From Sacculina carcini (taxonomy: Eukaryota > Arthropoda > Thecostraca > Sacculinidae): a stretch of DNA of 64,000 nt. Below the pieces are notes generated by a model. That model did no database searches and was not told the origin of the DNA. It saw only the letters and a list, made by a program, of their open reading frames with translations. Shown piece after piece: positions 39,399 through 50,689 of the stretch. The translations under genes and the position numbers were made by a program. Each line of letters begins with the position of its first letter. Positions within the stretch are counted from its first letter, which is position 1. The stretch is taken from the NCBI GenBank assembly GCA_916048095.2, contig OU696588.1:3131501-3195500 (forward strand), written 5' to 3'.

Positions 39399-40190
39399 AT
39401 CAGGAGTTTTTCTTCTTAACCAGCACGGCATTTGTGTCTGTGGATTGTTTGAGCATCATCGGTTATGTTGTTCAACAAGAAGACAGGTGGATGTCTCACA
39501 ATCGCAGCCTCGTACAACAGTGACGGGTCATCTGTGGGAAATTTCCCATTACCAACCAGTTGGCAAGTGGGAAAGTGGTGAGACACAAGGACAAATCTGA
39601 ATTCGTTGATTTTCGATTCTAGTTACTTGTTGATATTTAATTTGGTCGAACATAAAGTGATGTTTACGGAATACGGAAATGTTGTTTGTTGACGACATAC
39701 ATGAGGCATTAAATCTCAATAAACGGCGTGCTGTGTGTGAGTGTGTGTGTGTGTGTGCATAGAAACGTCTTGTTGGATGCCTTGAACATGGCAGAGATGA
39801 TGTCATTAACCAAATGAGCACAGATGCGCCGTGTTCACACCGTGCCAGGTCGCGCAGGTCAAGGAGACCAAATTTGTGCTCACGCGCAAACACACACACA
39901 CAAGCACACACTCATAAACTTGCGCACAAGTATACGTTCGCCAAGTGGGGACCAACGAAAAAGCAGGTAGATAAAGCGACAGACTCTGCGAAGATGAACA
40001 CACACAAACACACACACACACACGTATGTATGAGGTACTTCGCCAATGCCGAGGTAGAGTTTAGGAGGATAACGAGAGTGGAGGAGAACATCGTGGAGAC
40101 GCTCACAAGTGCTTTCAGTGGCCAGGAAAACGACACTGCATACACTCCTAATGGCTCTAAGCGAGCTTTTTGCTGTTCACGGTAATTATT

Positions 40191-40195
<5 letters not shown>

Positions 40196-40244
<49 letters not shown>
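40196..40244 (+). repeat. (GT)24 microsatellite
   Basis: A perfect GT run of about 49 bp. Confidence 0.95.
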
Positions 40245-40245
<1 letters not shown>

Positions 40246-40625
40246 GAGAAGTGAATTGAGAATGAGCCGAGGTAATTTAATCGATGTGGCACAGACAGAG
40301 TGGAAGAAGCCTTTAAAAGCCGATAAAAGTGATTTAAACACGACTACAAACGTTGGTATCAAACGCACGTACACATACGACACACAAGGAAAATTTAACA
40401 ATGTTACAGAAAAGAAAACAAATACTAATTTAGGATAGTCAGATAGAACCTAAGCCAAGAGGTCGTTTCACAATTCAATAAAATGACAGCCGGGCCTATG
40501 TAAAACGGAACTGATGCTAGTTTCATTCGACCGATACCTCACAATAAGCCAGAATAAACTCACTCACCTTCACCTGACCACTGCAATGCTAAATTAGAAC
40601 AGTCAAATTAGCTATCGCATTCACA

Positions 40626-40670
<45 letters not shown>

Positions 40671-41549
40671 TGACACGTGTGTACTACATACAAGATAACC
40701 ATACACTCTCAGATGTCCACTTCTGAGAGCGGCTTGGGCGTTGCCATGACAACACGTAGCATGTGTCAGTAATGGCCGAATCATGTTGACAACGTGTGAA
40801 ACTGTTTGTCCAAAAGTGTGCTAATACATTCGCATTCGCCGAAATTGGGCACCAACAGAGGAGTATGCATTTATATGCAAAGTAATTACGCATACATCTA
40901 AGACAGGAATAAAGCACAACGTGAAAGAAACTATTGTGTTTTGTGCTAATTGATAGAACAGGCGAAATGATATATTATACTGGATATTCGGATTATTGAA
41001 CTTCTGACATTGAAAACATTGAAAAACTCGCTAAAGAACGCATCACAATTTTGCGTATGTTCAATTGACATAATAAAGAAAGTTTAGTTGTAATTATTGG
41101 CAGTTATGCTTATCCTGTCATTTGTCATTGCAGCGCACATAAAAACCAGACGTGAAAGAAGAGTGTTGAAAAACCAACGGCAAACAACCTTTCAATGGCT
41201 GAATCAAGACAATGGAAGAACAAACTCGTTGATATCAAATAATTCACATTAGGTATGTGCCTTCCCTTGGCGCATGTCCCCTTGTATAAAGAAGTAGAGT
41301 TAGACCAACGTTGTGCCTCTGCGGAGGCGGTAGTAGTACGGACTCACACGGGTCCCTTGTTGGTTAATGAACACACGCGCACACACAGTGGCCACTGCGA
41401 CGACCACGCGCTAATTAAGATGGTCGCGATTAGATATGCGCGCGCTACAGCGGCCGGACGGGTTTTTGTCGTTCTTCCACCGCCGACGACGACCCATCGC
41501 TCAGTAGAGAAACAATGCCTGTGCAACTGTGATGGTGGCCACTAGTGTG

Positions 41550-41590
<41 letters not shown>

Positions 41591-42193
41591 AGAGAGACTG
41601 TAGAGACGGAAGGATGGAGAGAACGAGTTTTGGCAGGGGAATTCTGAAGAATCGTAGATGAACAGGAAGATGGTGAGATGAAGGAAAAACTAGACTATAC
41701 GAATACATTTTTTTCACCAGGGAATAAGCAATAAGCGCTACATCATATAATAGAGCTGGGCGTTTCTACAACAGAATAGGGTTTCAATCGTAGCAGAAAC
41801 ATCAGCAAACAAACAGCTGTTGATATCAACAGAGCACGCCGAAAAACACACACACACACGTGCATGTGCACGTAGTGCGTGCATCACGAACACGCACGCA
41901 CGTAAGTGGCAACTGGTGAGAGGTATCTGTTGGTCAGGTTTTTATACGGCAGTTCCCACACGTGGACACGTGCACCAGAGACACACCGCCAATTTCACAT
42001 GGACACCGTGGGAACCGCAGGGTGGGCAGTGAAAGCAAAAACTCGAAAAAAAAGTCCACCAGCCGACGTAGAGTCAGGATAGCAGACGGGCAAGATTTGA
42101 TATTGCCTGTGAAGCAAGCCTGGTCCTAATACAAGTAGCAGCATTCAAAGTACATGGTGCAGTATCGCACGACGTCAACACATACGCATAGGC

Positions 42194-42491
42194 CAGGGGT
42201 TCCCAGCCGGTGGGTCGCGACCCCCTAGGGGCTCGCGAGGCTACTCCAGGGGATCGTGAGAGCCGCCTGAAAAATGATTCATTCGTCAAAATTTGCAAAC
42301 AAAATCCATGTTATGAACACCTGATGATTTTTTTCCAAATACATTCAATAACGATGGCATTAAAGAATTGAATGTGATAAGAATTTAGTATGATAGTGTT
42401 TTCTAACTTGTCTTATTGTTTTACTGGGGGGTCATGGAGCCCTCCGTATTTGTCCAGGGGGTCGCGAAGCGAAAAAGGTTGGGAACCCCTG
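42194..42491. mobile_element. hAT MITE (CAGGGGTTCCC ends), complete
   Basis: A 298-bp element starting CAGGGGTTCCCAGCCGGTGG and ending GGTTGGGAACCCCTG. The flanks GCATAGGC (42186-42193) and CCATAGGC (42492-42499) match at 7 of 8 positions as an 8-bp TSD. The end sequence, with GGTCGCGA motifs near both ends, is the classic style of hAT elements. Non-coding. Confidence 0.93.
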
Positions 42492-43401
42492 CCATAGGCA
42501 ACTAGGTAAACTAGACGGTCGCTCAGGACCTCGCACAAAAGTCACACAACAATGTAACCTTTCGTATAACATTGCCAATTCCTATTCCCATTGCACCCAG
42601 TTAGGTTAGGTTAAGCCAGGTTTCGGTCATTGACAGACACGATTTGGGAACGATAATGACTCAAGAAGCTCTCATCAGTCTGGCAATAGCATCTATCGGA
42701 AAATGTACAGTCGAGTATCTGAATTATACTAACAACGTACTCGATACTTTCCCGCCATCAAATCACGGACAGTTAATTTTTGTTGGACGTCTATGGCATC
42801 TGCATCTACTAATATTTCAAACCTTAGTTAACCTAGATATAGTTAACCGACAGTTTTAACAAAATGCACTAATATATCTCTCGGTGTTCATTAATTAATA
42901 TTCCATTTAACCTGGGACCGCCAAAATCTATTTGTTTAGTGCCTGGAGTTATCTAAGGTCGGCTCTGAACACGTCATCATTTGACATTTGACTGCCGAGT
43001 CACGACCATTTGCGTGTGCAAATAGTGTTTCATGAATAGTGTTTCAAATAGTGTTTCACATGTGCAAATAGTGTTTCATGAATGCAGCTTTCAAAGTTTT
43101 ACAAGTTCAATTTGGTAATATTTTCCTCCATCCAACTCATGTACATCAATCATCAAGACACCTACAATATCCAGACAAAGCGAAACTTTTGACACACAAA
43201 ACCAAAAAGACATTACGTTTAGCAGTGAAACAGTGCCTCAGTATCACATGTCCAGTATCAGACGCCTCAGTATCACATGACCTAATAGTCTCGAGGGAGA
43301 GAGATAACACGACCCCATCGCCAGGTATCAACCATCACCAGACGATATCGAATTGAAAAAAACACCGCGTGTCGAATGACGTCGACAAAAAGTGTATTTT
43401 A

Positions 43402-43433
<32 letters not shown>

Positions 43434-43831
43434 ACGTACAACAGCTGAAAGGTGAGCGTCATAAAAACGTCGCCGGAAGTGTCGAATGAGAGTTACGTCA
43501 GCACTTGAGCGCGTTGGCGATACATCACGTCAGTCACCTCACGTCTCAAGATTGTCACGTCACAAAAAGCGCACAATTGAGCTATAAATATAAATCAACC
43601 ATACAAATACTGAGCGCGAAACCAATGAAAACTGTTTGCGCAGTGTTTCAATCAATATCACCTGTGGAACCAGGTAATCAACTCATGCAGAACGGATCCC
43701 ACTTTGATCGCTCAGCACACAAAGCATCTACGGTAACCTTCGGCTTTTCGTTTCCCAGGAATATCCAACTGTGTTCCAATCATTTCTGGGCAAATTGGTA
43801 GTTTTGCGGTGAGTTAGGCGTAGGTATTAAT
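42492..43831. other. Intronic DNA
   Basis: Anonymous apart from the tandem repeat at 43019-43083 and a (GT)n tract at 43403-43432. No gene. Confidence 0.6.
43019..43083. repeat. Tandem repeat of AATAGTGTTTCA
   Basis: Four copies of AATAGTGTTTCA, two of them within a longer repeat (GTGCAAATAGTGTTTCATGA). The spacing is irregular and there are no CRISPR-like spacers. Confidence 0.85.
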
Positions 43832-45255
43832 CAGTGAATGAAGTACGGTGCGGTATGATTGCTTCTTCCAAATACGTACCAAAGGAAATTTTTTTTACCG
43901 TACCTCATTTTTGCAATCGCACCGTACTAGTACGAAGAAAAATTCGTACCTTCAGCAGCCATTGTCATCTGGTTTGAATCGGTGTTTACCATCTCCATAT
44001 ATGGACTTTTATTATTATATCCACATCTGATATTTTGCTTTACTAAATATCAAATCACGAAATACATCCTTTGCATATTATATGATATAAAATCACCGTT
44101 GAATGAGATCATTCGACGGAAGATAAAAAGTATGCACACTCTATTGATACTTATCGGTGAATCAATTAAAAACATGTACGTTTTAACTGGATTTATGGGA
44201 GCTTGTAGATACCTCTGATAATTTGGCTCGGTATAGGAAAATGCACACATAATCCGGATTTCGCGAAGTGTTATTTTAGGTCTTTGTTGATGATAGACTG
44301 AAGGTTGCTGCCAAGTAAGTAAGGTACGTTCAGAGAACATGGATCAATTTTAACACATCAAGTCGTTGCCGAATTAACTTTTGATTTGTTTAATTATTTT
44401 CCCCTAAGTCCTCTCTACCACAAGTGACGACAAAGTCCCATGATAAAGATACATTTCGAGCTAAAACAAAAACGGAAATTGATTTGAGAATACCAGTTTT
44501 TGCGAACACTGACGAAGATCATTCACTGTTGTAGCTTCAATACTCATTTATTCAAAATTGTTCTACTCCTGCACATCCCCAACACTGATTTATATCGTAC
44601 CAAGCCCCACTTGCTTAGAATCTGGTATTTTTGACAAGTAGTTCATGATGAAATCAGCATTCCTCCTCGATGTCTTTTCATTGCGTGTTTCTTCAGCTTT
44701 TATTATACTCATCAAAATGCTTCGTTTTCAAACGGTGCGCCAACAATGAAGATAGTCAGTGAAGATAACTAGTAATACCGGCGATGGTAAATAATAGTAA
44801 AATAATAGAAATAGTAAATATCAGACGACAGTTGAAAAGGACATTAGCAGTCAGGAACTGCACACTGCGTATCATGACTAAATGCCAACAATCCCACGTG
44901 CAGCACATTGTCCAGGCTAATGCTAATGATATTCTGCGCTGGGAAAATTGGTTTGTATGCTTGTGTGTCCGTGGAGCGTTTGTCCACGTGATCATCTGTG
45001 CACGCGCTATGATTGTTGCACGTGTATGCATTAGTATAGAATCATGCACATGTGTGCTGGCTCGCCATATTGATCGCAAGAAAGTATGAACGTTTAAAAA
45101 CGCCCATCCCAGCCTGGATTTTCTGTTGGACCTAAATATAACTCACTGGGCTTGTGATTCACCATGCTTCGGGAAGAAATAGGTAGACCGTAAAAAATTT
45201 CGTACCGTACTTTTGCCCGAATTTCAATCACACCGTACCGCACTCATGCTCTGGT
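43832..45255. mobile_element. Non-autonomous hAT-like element with ~70-bp inverted ends
   Basis: The left end (CAGTGAATGAAGTACGGTGC, then GGTATGATTG) and the inverted right end (CAGAGCATGAGTGCGGTACG, then GTGTGATTG) are similar. The similarity continues inward through GAAATTTTTT..ACGGT over about 70 bp. The flanks GTATTAAT (43824-43831) and GTATCAAT (45256-45263) match at 7 of 8 positions, a plausible 8-bp TSD. The interior has no recognisable transposase. At 1.42 kb it is the largest inverted-repeat element in the window. Confidence 0.72.
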
Positions 45256-46327
45256 GTATCAATAGACACTTGTATTTGTTCTTTCAAAAGGAATTGCAAG
45301 AATATTCAGTAGTAGTCTCGGGAATGAGCGCATTACTATCCCACAGCCAAACTCTCGAACGTATACATAGCCCCACCTCCGCCAGGATCTACACCTATGC
45401 CACGGACACTAATGGAGGGAAGATCAAGGAAATTTCATGTTTGTCAAGGACATTTTGTGCAGCGGGGTGCATTCAGCCGTTGTTACTGCACACGACACAA
45501 CAATGAGCAGAAAACAATGGAAGATCGTCAACACAAGGACAAATTGGATATCTTGCTTTTATGGAAGTATTTTCCGTATTGCACTAGAGCGTTCCTCTTG
45601 ACGTCCACACTCACAATACTCTGTCAGCTGCCTCATCCAATCAGATGTTCTACCAACAACACAAACACCAGCTGAGTGCATTTGTACAGTAGACAAAGCG
45701 TCAAGCTTGAAGACCTCTGGACACAAGCTCATCAACGGATCTCATGACAACCGAAAACAAAGACCGCTTACCCACACACACACACACCCAAATCACGTCA
45801 AAACACCAGGTGTGTGAGTCCAGTATCTTGTTATACCTGTATATTACAAAATAACCAGAAAACACCCAGTTGAACGTACAGGTAACGGACTATGTGCGTA
45901 CTGCAAATCACATAACATAAGCCGAGTGAGAAATATATATAAATTATTGACCACGAGGATCAGGGCGCATTATTAATTCTAAGACTCAAACACGACTTTC
46001 GTTAATCAATCCAATATGCACACCGACAATCCAATATACACAGAAAACATATATCCAAACAATGAGATCAATAATTATGATGACGTCGTTGTTGAGGATA
46101 CGAAGATATGAATATATGCAATCTTGTCTGAAGTAGATCGCAGGTAATGATGATCGTGAACGCTTACAAAACGTGGACCTATTTTTACGATCGGTTTTTA
46201 TGTCCAGATAAATTGAAATGCATGCATTGCTGCTGACAAAACCGCCAATTCGGCAAGCGAACAGGTCAAGCCAATAAATCTACAACACTGAGGATCACTG
46301 TAGTGGTCGTGCACGTGGGCAGCTCAC
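45256..46327. other. Intronic DNA next to exon 1
   Basis: Anonymous sequence with only short CA patches (45774-45787). No gene was seen besides the adjacent exon 1. Confidence 0.6.
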
Positions 46328-46564
46328 CTGAACGGCGGCGTTCAGAAAGCAGTTGTTATCGCCTGGTTCATTGAGCAGTCCTTTGTGCTGACTGCGGGAA
46401 TTATCGCTCCAGTTGACGACCTGCTTTTGTCGGTGGTGATTGGGCGCATTTGGAGACGACTCGGTATGACCCCGCTGGCCAAGTAGTCCGTGTCGATGAC
46501 GATGTTCGCCGGTGCGTCGATCTAGCGAGCCGCACGACGTCATCCACATGAAACCTCCCGTCAT
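46328..46564 (-). CDS. USP53/54-like: USP53/USP54-like protein, exon 1 with Cys box
   Basis: A coding exon on the minus strand. From the ATG at 46562-46564 it gives 79 codons ending KGLLNEPGDNNCFLNAAVQ, then CAG|GTGAGC (donor GT at 46326-46327). This is the Cys box of the peptidase C19 (USP) fold in its USP53/USP54/echinus form; vertebrate members read close to KGLLNEPGQNSCFLNSAVQ. The nucleophile position is Cys72. USP53/54 proteins are usually described as junction-associated, Lys63-directed or weakly active deubiquitinases; that is family knowledge, not visible here. Residues 1-60 are basic and polar without a recognised domain and are longer than the roughly 30 residues preceding this box in vertebrates. 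The ATG has A at -3, but the frame stays open upstream through CA repeats to 46777, so the true start is not proven. His and Asp catalytic residues would lie in exons outside the window. Confidence 0.92.
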
Positions 46565-46980
46565 CTTGTAGTCACGCGGCAGCACTACACGCGCAGCGGC
46601 CGCACCGGGAAAAACGCACTTGTCATTGGGACTGACAGTGTAGCACACACACGTACACACAGACACACACACACACGTACACACACACACACACACGTGT
46701 CGACACAGCGGTGACACTGCAAACACACACACAACCACATACATGCATGTGAAGGCACAATTGAAGTACATGGTCAAATGAGGAAGTTCACCAGATGCTT
46801 GTTACTTACACATGGCTGATAAGAAAACAGCGATTAATTTTACCTCAAGTTAGACGAACAAACACACCCGGGTAAATCTTTGGTAACGGCATTGCCATCA
46901 AAATGGCGTGTGAGTTTGTTGTACGACCGAAAAATGCAGCGAAAATGCCGTATTAGACATATCCTAATGATCAAATATAC
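46565..46980 (-). other. Upstream of exon 1: CA tracts, possible 5' UTR
   Basis: Interrupted (CA)n lies at 46642-46700 and 46724-46737. The exon 1 frame is open across it, giving a Cys/Val-rich translation that is unlikely to be protein. Promoter elements could not be identified. A 5' UTR or an upstream exon is expected here or further right. Confidence 0.5.
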
Positions 46981-47305
46981 CAGTGTTCCTAACAACGTGG
47001 GCATATGTGACACCCTTGGGAGCCATGAGATCCTTTCCCTTGGGGGCCATAGAACCAAAATTAAAAAATGGAGGACCACCATATTTTCTCAGGAGACAAA
47101 AAATTCTGTTGAAGCAGTTTATTCCTTGGTTTCTTTGTTTGGAAATAGTCATCGGGGTACATGACCTCTTGAGAAGTTACGCCGCGACTATCCATGTGTG
47201 TATGGGGCCACAAGGTCTTCTAGGAGGACTACGGACTGTTTCTGGGGGCCACAAAGACTCGCATTGTGTTGAAGGGGGCCCTAACAAGAAGATTGAGAAA
47301 CACTG
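46981..47305 (+). mobile_element. hAT MITE (CAGTGTTTCTCAACC family), complete
   Basis: A 325-bp element starting CAGTGTTCCTAACAACGTGG and ending AAGATTGAGAAACACTG. The flanks AAATATAC (46973-46980) and ATATATAC (47306-47313) match at 7 of 8 positions. It is the better-preserved sister of the element at 29951. Non-coding; it lies about 0.4 kb upstream of the USP-like ATG. Confidence 0.92.
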
Positions 47306-47766
47306 ATATATACACTGACAAAACAGTGGCTATACACGCCACCACATGAAGCTCCTCTATATTGAACATAATAATTTATATTTCACATATAAAAACAGCA
47401 AAATAGTTTCAGTTTCGAGAGATAAAAATTCCGCTGCACCAGATAGAAGCAATCATGGTAATCACCACAAACAAGCAAAATCGAATCCGGGTCATTTAGC
47501 GTTGAACTTCACTGCCTGATAACACATCCGCATACTCCCCATTGTGTGTGTGTGTGTGTGTGTGTGTTGCTTGTGGTGAAAGAGCGTTTACTTGAATTTA
47601 TCTGCGTGGAAAAGCATAGTGAATATTCTTACGTGTATGTATGTCTGTGTGTGTGTGTGTGCATGTGTGTGTGTGTTTGTTCGCAAATGTCACGTGCCGT
47701 CCAGCCTCCATCACTGGCTATCTGCCCGCCTGTCCACCCACCAGATAAACTGTCAGCGCAGACCCA

Positions 47767-47803
<37 letters not shown>

Positions 47804-47996
47804 AAGAGCCATTCCTTGTCCACTTATCCGCAGAGACATGTGCGGGCTTCATCTCCGGCAAATACATGCGCATGCTACACACACACACACACTGATACAC
47901 ACACACACACACACTGACACACACAGCGATGTGCGCGAGTATGTAGCGCGAGTGTCTATACTTATGTTTACAAGGAGTACACTGGTACTTCATGTG

Positions 47997-48044
47997 CTGA
48001 GTCAATGCAACCTAGACTACCTAGTCTAGGTTGCATTGACTCAG
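47997..48044. repeat. Perfect 22-bp-arm palindrome
   Basis: The arms 47997-48018 and 48023-48044 are perfectly complementary around a 4-nt loop ACCT. The outer arm begins CTGAGTCAATGCAACC. No protein or RNA family is recognised. Confidence 0.95.
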
Positions 48045-48893
48045 TCCTTGCATTGCATAGACTAACACACAAAGATAAACACACACACACACACACACGG
48101 ATACGCTCACAAATATTATCGGGCAATTGAATTGAATTGTAGTGTTGTTAATATATGCACGCATTTGTAAATACATTTGTTTGTGTGAAAAATGCGGAAA
48201 CACACACAGGTATACGCACACAGATAGACACAGGGGCACACGTGTATATATATACACACACACACGGCAGACAAACACACATGCATGACCGCAGCACTGA
48301 TAGTTGAAGTATTTCTGTGTTTCGGTATGCCCCCGTTGTGCGAGCAGTTTTACACCAAGAATGCACGCATGTCTGTCAAAACACGCTGTGCAGACACGCC
48401 CACACACACAGAGACACACACACACATGCTGAGCAGGGGTACGGTAGAGAAGAAGAAAAACACATACAAGTTGACACAGATTTGCGACATGAAAAATGCG
48501 ACCGGTAATAGATGAAAATGAGACGACAGGTATGCCAGAGGAAAGATCCCAACAACATTAAGTCCGTGCGAAGAAACAGTTCGAATGGTGGCACTAATAC
48601 AGCTAGAGTCAATAAGCGGCATATATTACAAAACGTTTAACAATAGAATTGGATAATGCAAAAATAAAAACTTATGAGAACGACACCCCTCCAGTAAATT
48701 ACAAAACCAACATTGCATAATTATCGTGATTTGATTTGCTAAATAACTAAACATCTCATAGTTTAAGTAATATAGTTTAACTAATATACAAAATCGAGAA
48801 GAAACACACACACATAACTGCGTGACAACCAAGTTATTTTTTCTGTTGTACGTGAACCTTCCTAGCATCACACTGTATAAGCCCGCCAACATT

Positions 48894-48894
<1 letters not shown>

Positions 48895-48960
<66 letters not shown>
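48895..48960 (+). repeat. (AC)33 microsatellite
   Basis: A perfect 66-bp run, the longest CA-oriented tract in the window. Confidence 0.97.
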
Positions 48961-48963
<3 letters not shown>

Positions 48964-49324
48964 GAAGATGCAACAACACCACGACATCCGCTCAAATGTT
49001 GACTTGTAGAAACCCTGAGCAACTGGTTACACCGGTCCTTGAAGCGCGTGCAACAGCCTCACATTGTACACCTGCCAATCAACTGGTTTGCAGTTGCAAA
49101 TCTCGTGCCGACCTCATTCACACGCCGCAACGTGGCCACGAAAAGCAAACACAATAATACTCTATATTTCTGGCGTATGTCGCTGCAATGTTGAACGCTT
49201 TCATATTAATTCACCGGCTCTCGCGTAACTCCAACACAATCACAAAAACGAAAACACGATCTCTCCTTCCTTACGATGGTTAACAAATAAATTTCTACAA
49301 TTAAGTAAAGTGATTATTATAAAT

Positions 49325-49537
49325 CATTGGTTTCCAGCCTGGAGGTAGTTTAGCAATTTTCCGAGGGTTATGGAGTGGAATTGTCTCTAGTGTTTTAGTT
49401 TAGCCATAAATATCAATATTTTGAAGGGGAATTTTGTTGGCAATGGTGAAATTGGAAGTATCCAAATTTTGTGAAACGGGTGACATAGTGTGGTATGCTG
49501 AATTGAGTAACAGGTAGAAAAATGTTGGGAGCCACTC
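49325..49537. mobile_element. Decayed hAT MITE
   Basis: The left end reads CATTGGTTTCCAGCCTGGAG, close to the common hAT terminus CAGTGGTTCCCAACCTGG. The right end, inverted, reads GAGTGGCTCCCAACATTTT. No matching 8-bp flanks are found. Non-coding, about 213 bp, and assigned by end similarity only. Confidence 0.6.
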
Positions 49538-49968
49538 TATTGGGAACAAATAAATCAATTGCCGATGAATCATAGTAATTATCAATAAGTGAAAATGTTT
49601 GTTCCACACCAGCACACAAAAATGTGATTGAAGTTGGTGATGGAGTTCTTGTTGAAATATCGGTTTGATTCACACCACCTTACTGATGTTGTGACACTAA
49701 TCCAACCGACACCTTGTACATACAAATATATACATAGATAAAATATACACAGACAGACAGATGGATAGAGAGATAAATGCATATATGAATAGATAAATAG
49801 ACTGTACGACACACACACACACACATAAACAACGGTAAATAAGTTAAAACTAAGCATAGTGTACAAGTAAATGTAGGAAGTATACCGACTACCAACACTA
49901 CCAACATACGTGGAAAAAAGAACCCTCAAGCGTTTCTCAAGCACTGCTCAGGTCAAGGGTCAAACACA

Positions 49969-50007
<39 letters not shown>

Positions 50008-50109
50008 ACACACACGGAAGACCAAGTTCTCACGAACAACACTCATTGACCGCTGTCTGAACGACCGGACGAGAGTATATAGAATTCAGGCTGCATTGTA
50101 GATAAGAGG
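49538..50109. repeat. Flank with CA tracts
   Basis: Interrupted (CA)n at 49809-49826 and 49963-50016, with short (GACA)/(GATA)-like patches near 49735-49790. No gene. Confidence 0.75.
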
Positions 50110-50345
50110 TTTACAACTACTACACACACATGCACATACGCTACTACTCACACGTACATACACACACACTACTACACTCACACTACTACTCACACACACA
50201 TACATACACACCCTACCACTCACACACATACACACTACTACTCACACACATACATACACACCCTACCACTCACACATACACACGCTACTATTCACACATA
50301 CACACCCTACCACTCACACACATATGGACACTACCACTCACACAG
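50110..50345 (+). repeat. CA-based minisatellite
   Basis: Repeating blocks alternate CTACTACTCACACACATACA-type and CCTACCACTCACACACATA-type segments, giving a higher-order unit of roughly 50 bp with length variants. The translation is low-complexity (Thr/His/Tyr), so it is not a gene. Confidence 0.85.
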
Positions 50346-50637
50346 ACGCTACAGTTCGTGTTGATAATTTCAAGTGACTTATCCCTTCAGAACGTACCAA
50401 ATGGTTAGAAAAACAGCGTGTTTGAAATATTTTTTCTCTTTGCCAATACCTCATTATCAGCAGTATAATGTATGAATGCACATAGCAATACTCATGTTAT
50501 CACGCAAGCCAGCGTTATGATTGCACCATGGAAAAACCATCGCAACACAGACAGAGCACAGAGTCTAGACATTGCAATGTACAAATACACCATTGACGCC
50601 CAGTGTAGACGGTGATTACACCAGCAATTGACATTCT

Positions 50638-50639
<2 letters not shown>

Positions 50640-50683
<44 letters not shown>

Positions 50684-50689
50684 CACACA
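50640..50689 (+). repeat. (AC)n microsatellite
   Basis: An AC run of about 50 bp with one CG interruption near 50676, followed by a short CAT repeat. Confidence 0.93.

Larger units (their letters stand above)
36767..42193. repeat. Intronic microsatellite-rich stretch
   Basis: Tracts: (CA)n 37552-37568, 37671-37686, 38366-38402, 38529-38572; (GT)n 38737-38754, 39041-39065; (CA)n 39356-39392; (GT)n 39738-39757; (CA)n 40008-40023; (GT)n 40196-40244; (CT)n(CA)n 40629-40668; (CA)n 41552-41587. The rest is anonymous and no gene is supported. Confidence 0.85.
14391..46327 (-). other. USP53/54-like: Intron 1 of the USP53/54-like gene (about 31.9 kb)
   Basis: Bounded by CAG|GTGAGC at the exon 1 side and TGTGCAG at the exon 2 side, both on the minus strand. 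It is filled with microsatellites, hAT MITEs and SINEs listed separately, and holds no strongly supported coding sequence. Because exons 1 and 2 join without missing residues, no constitutive coding exon of this gene is expected between them. Confidence 0.85.
47306..49324. repeat. Microsatellite-rich 5' flank
   Basis: (GT)n at 47543-47567 and 47645-47677 faces (CA)n at 47768-47798. (CA)n also occurs at 47878-47892 and 48081-48098, and the long run at 48895-48960. A strong palindrome at 47997-48044 is listed separately. No gene. Confidence 0.8.

Noticed and set aside
43019..43083. CRISPR-like repeat array
   Set aside because: Copies are 12 bp, irregularly spaced without distinct spacers, and the context is a eukaryotic intron. 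It is a short tandem repeat.
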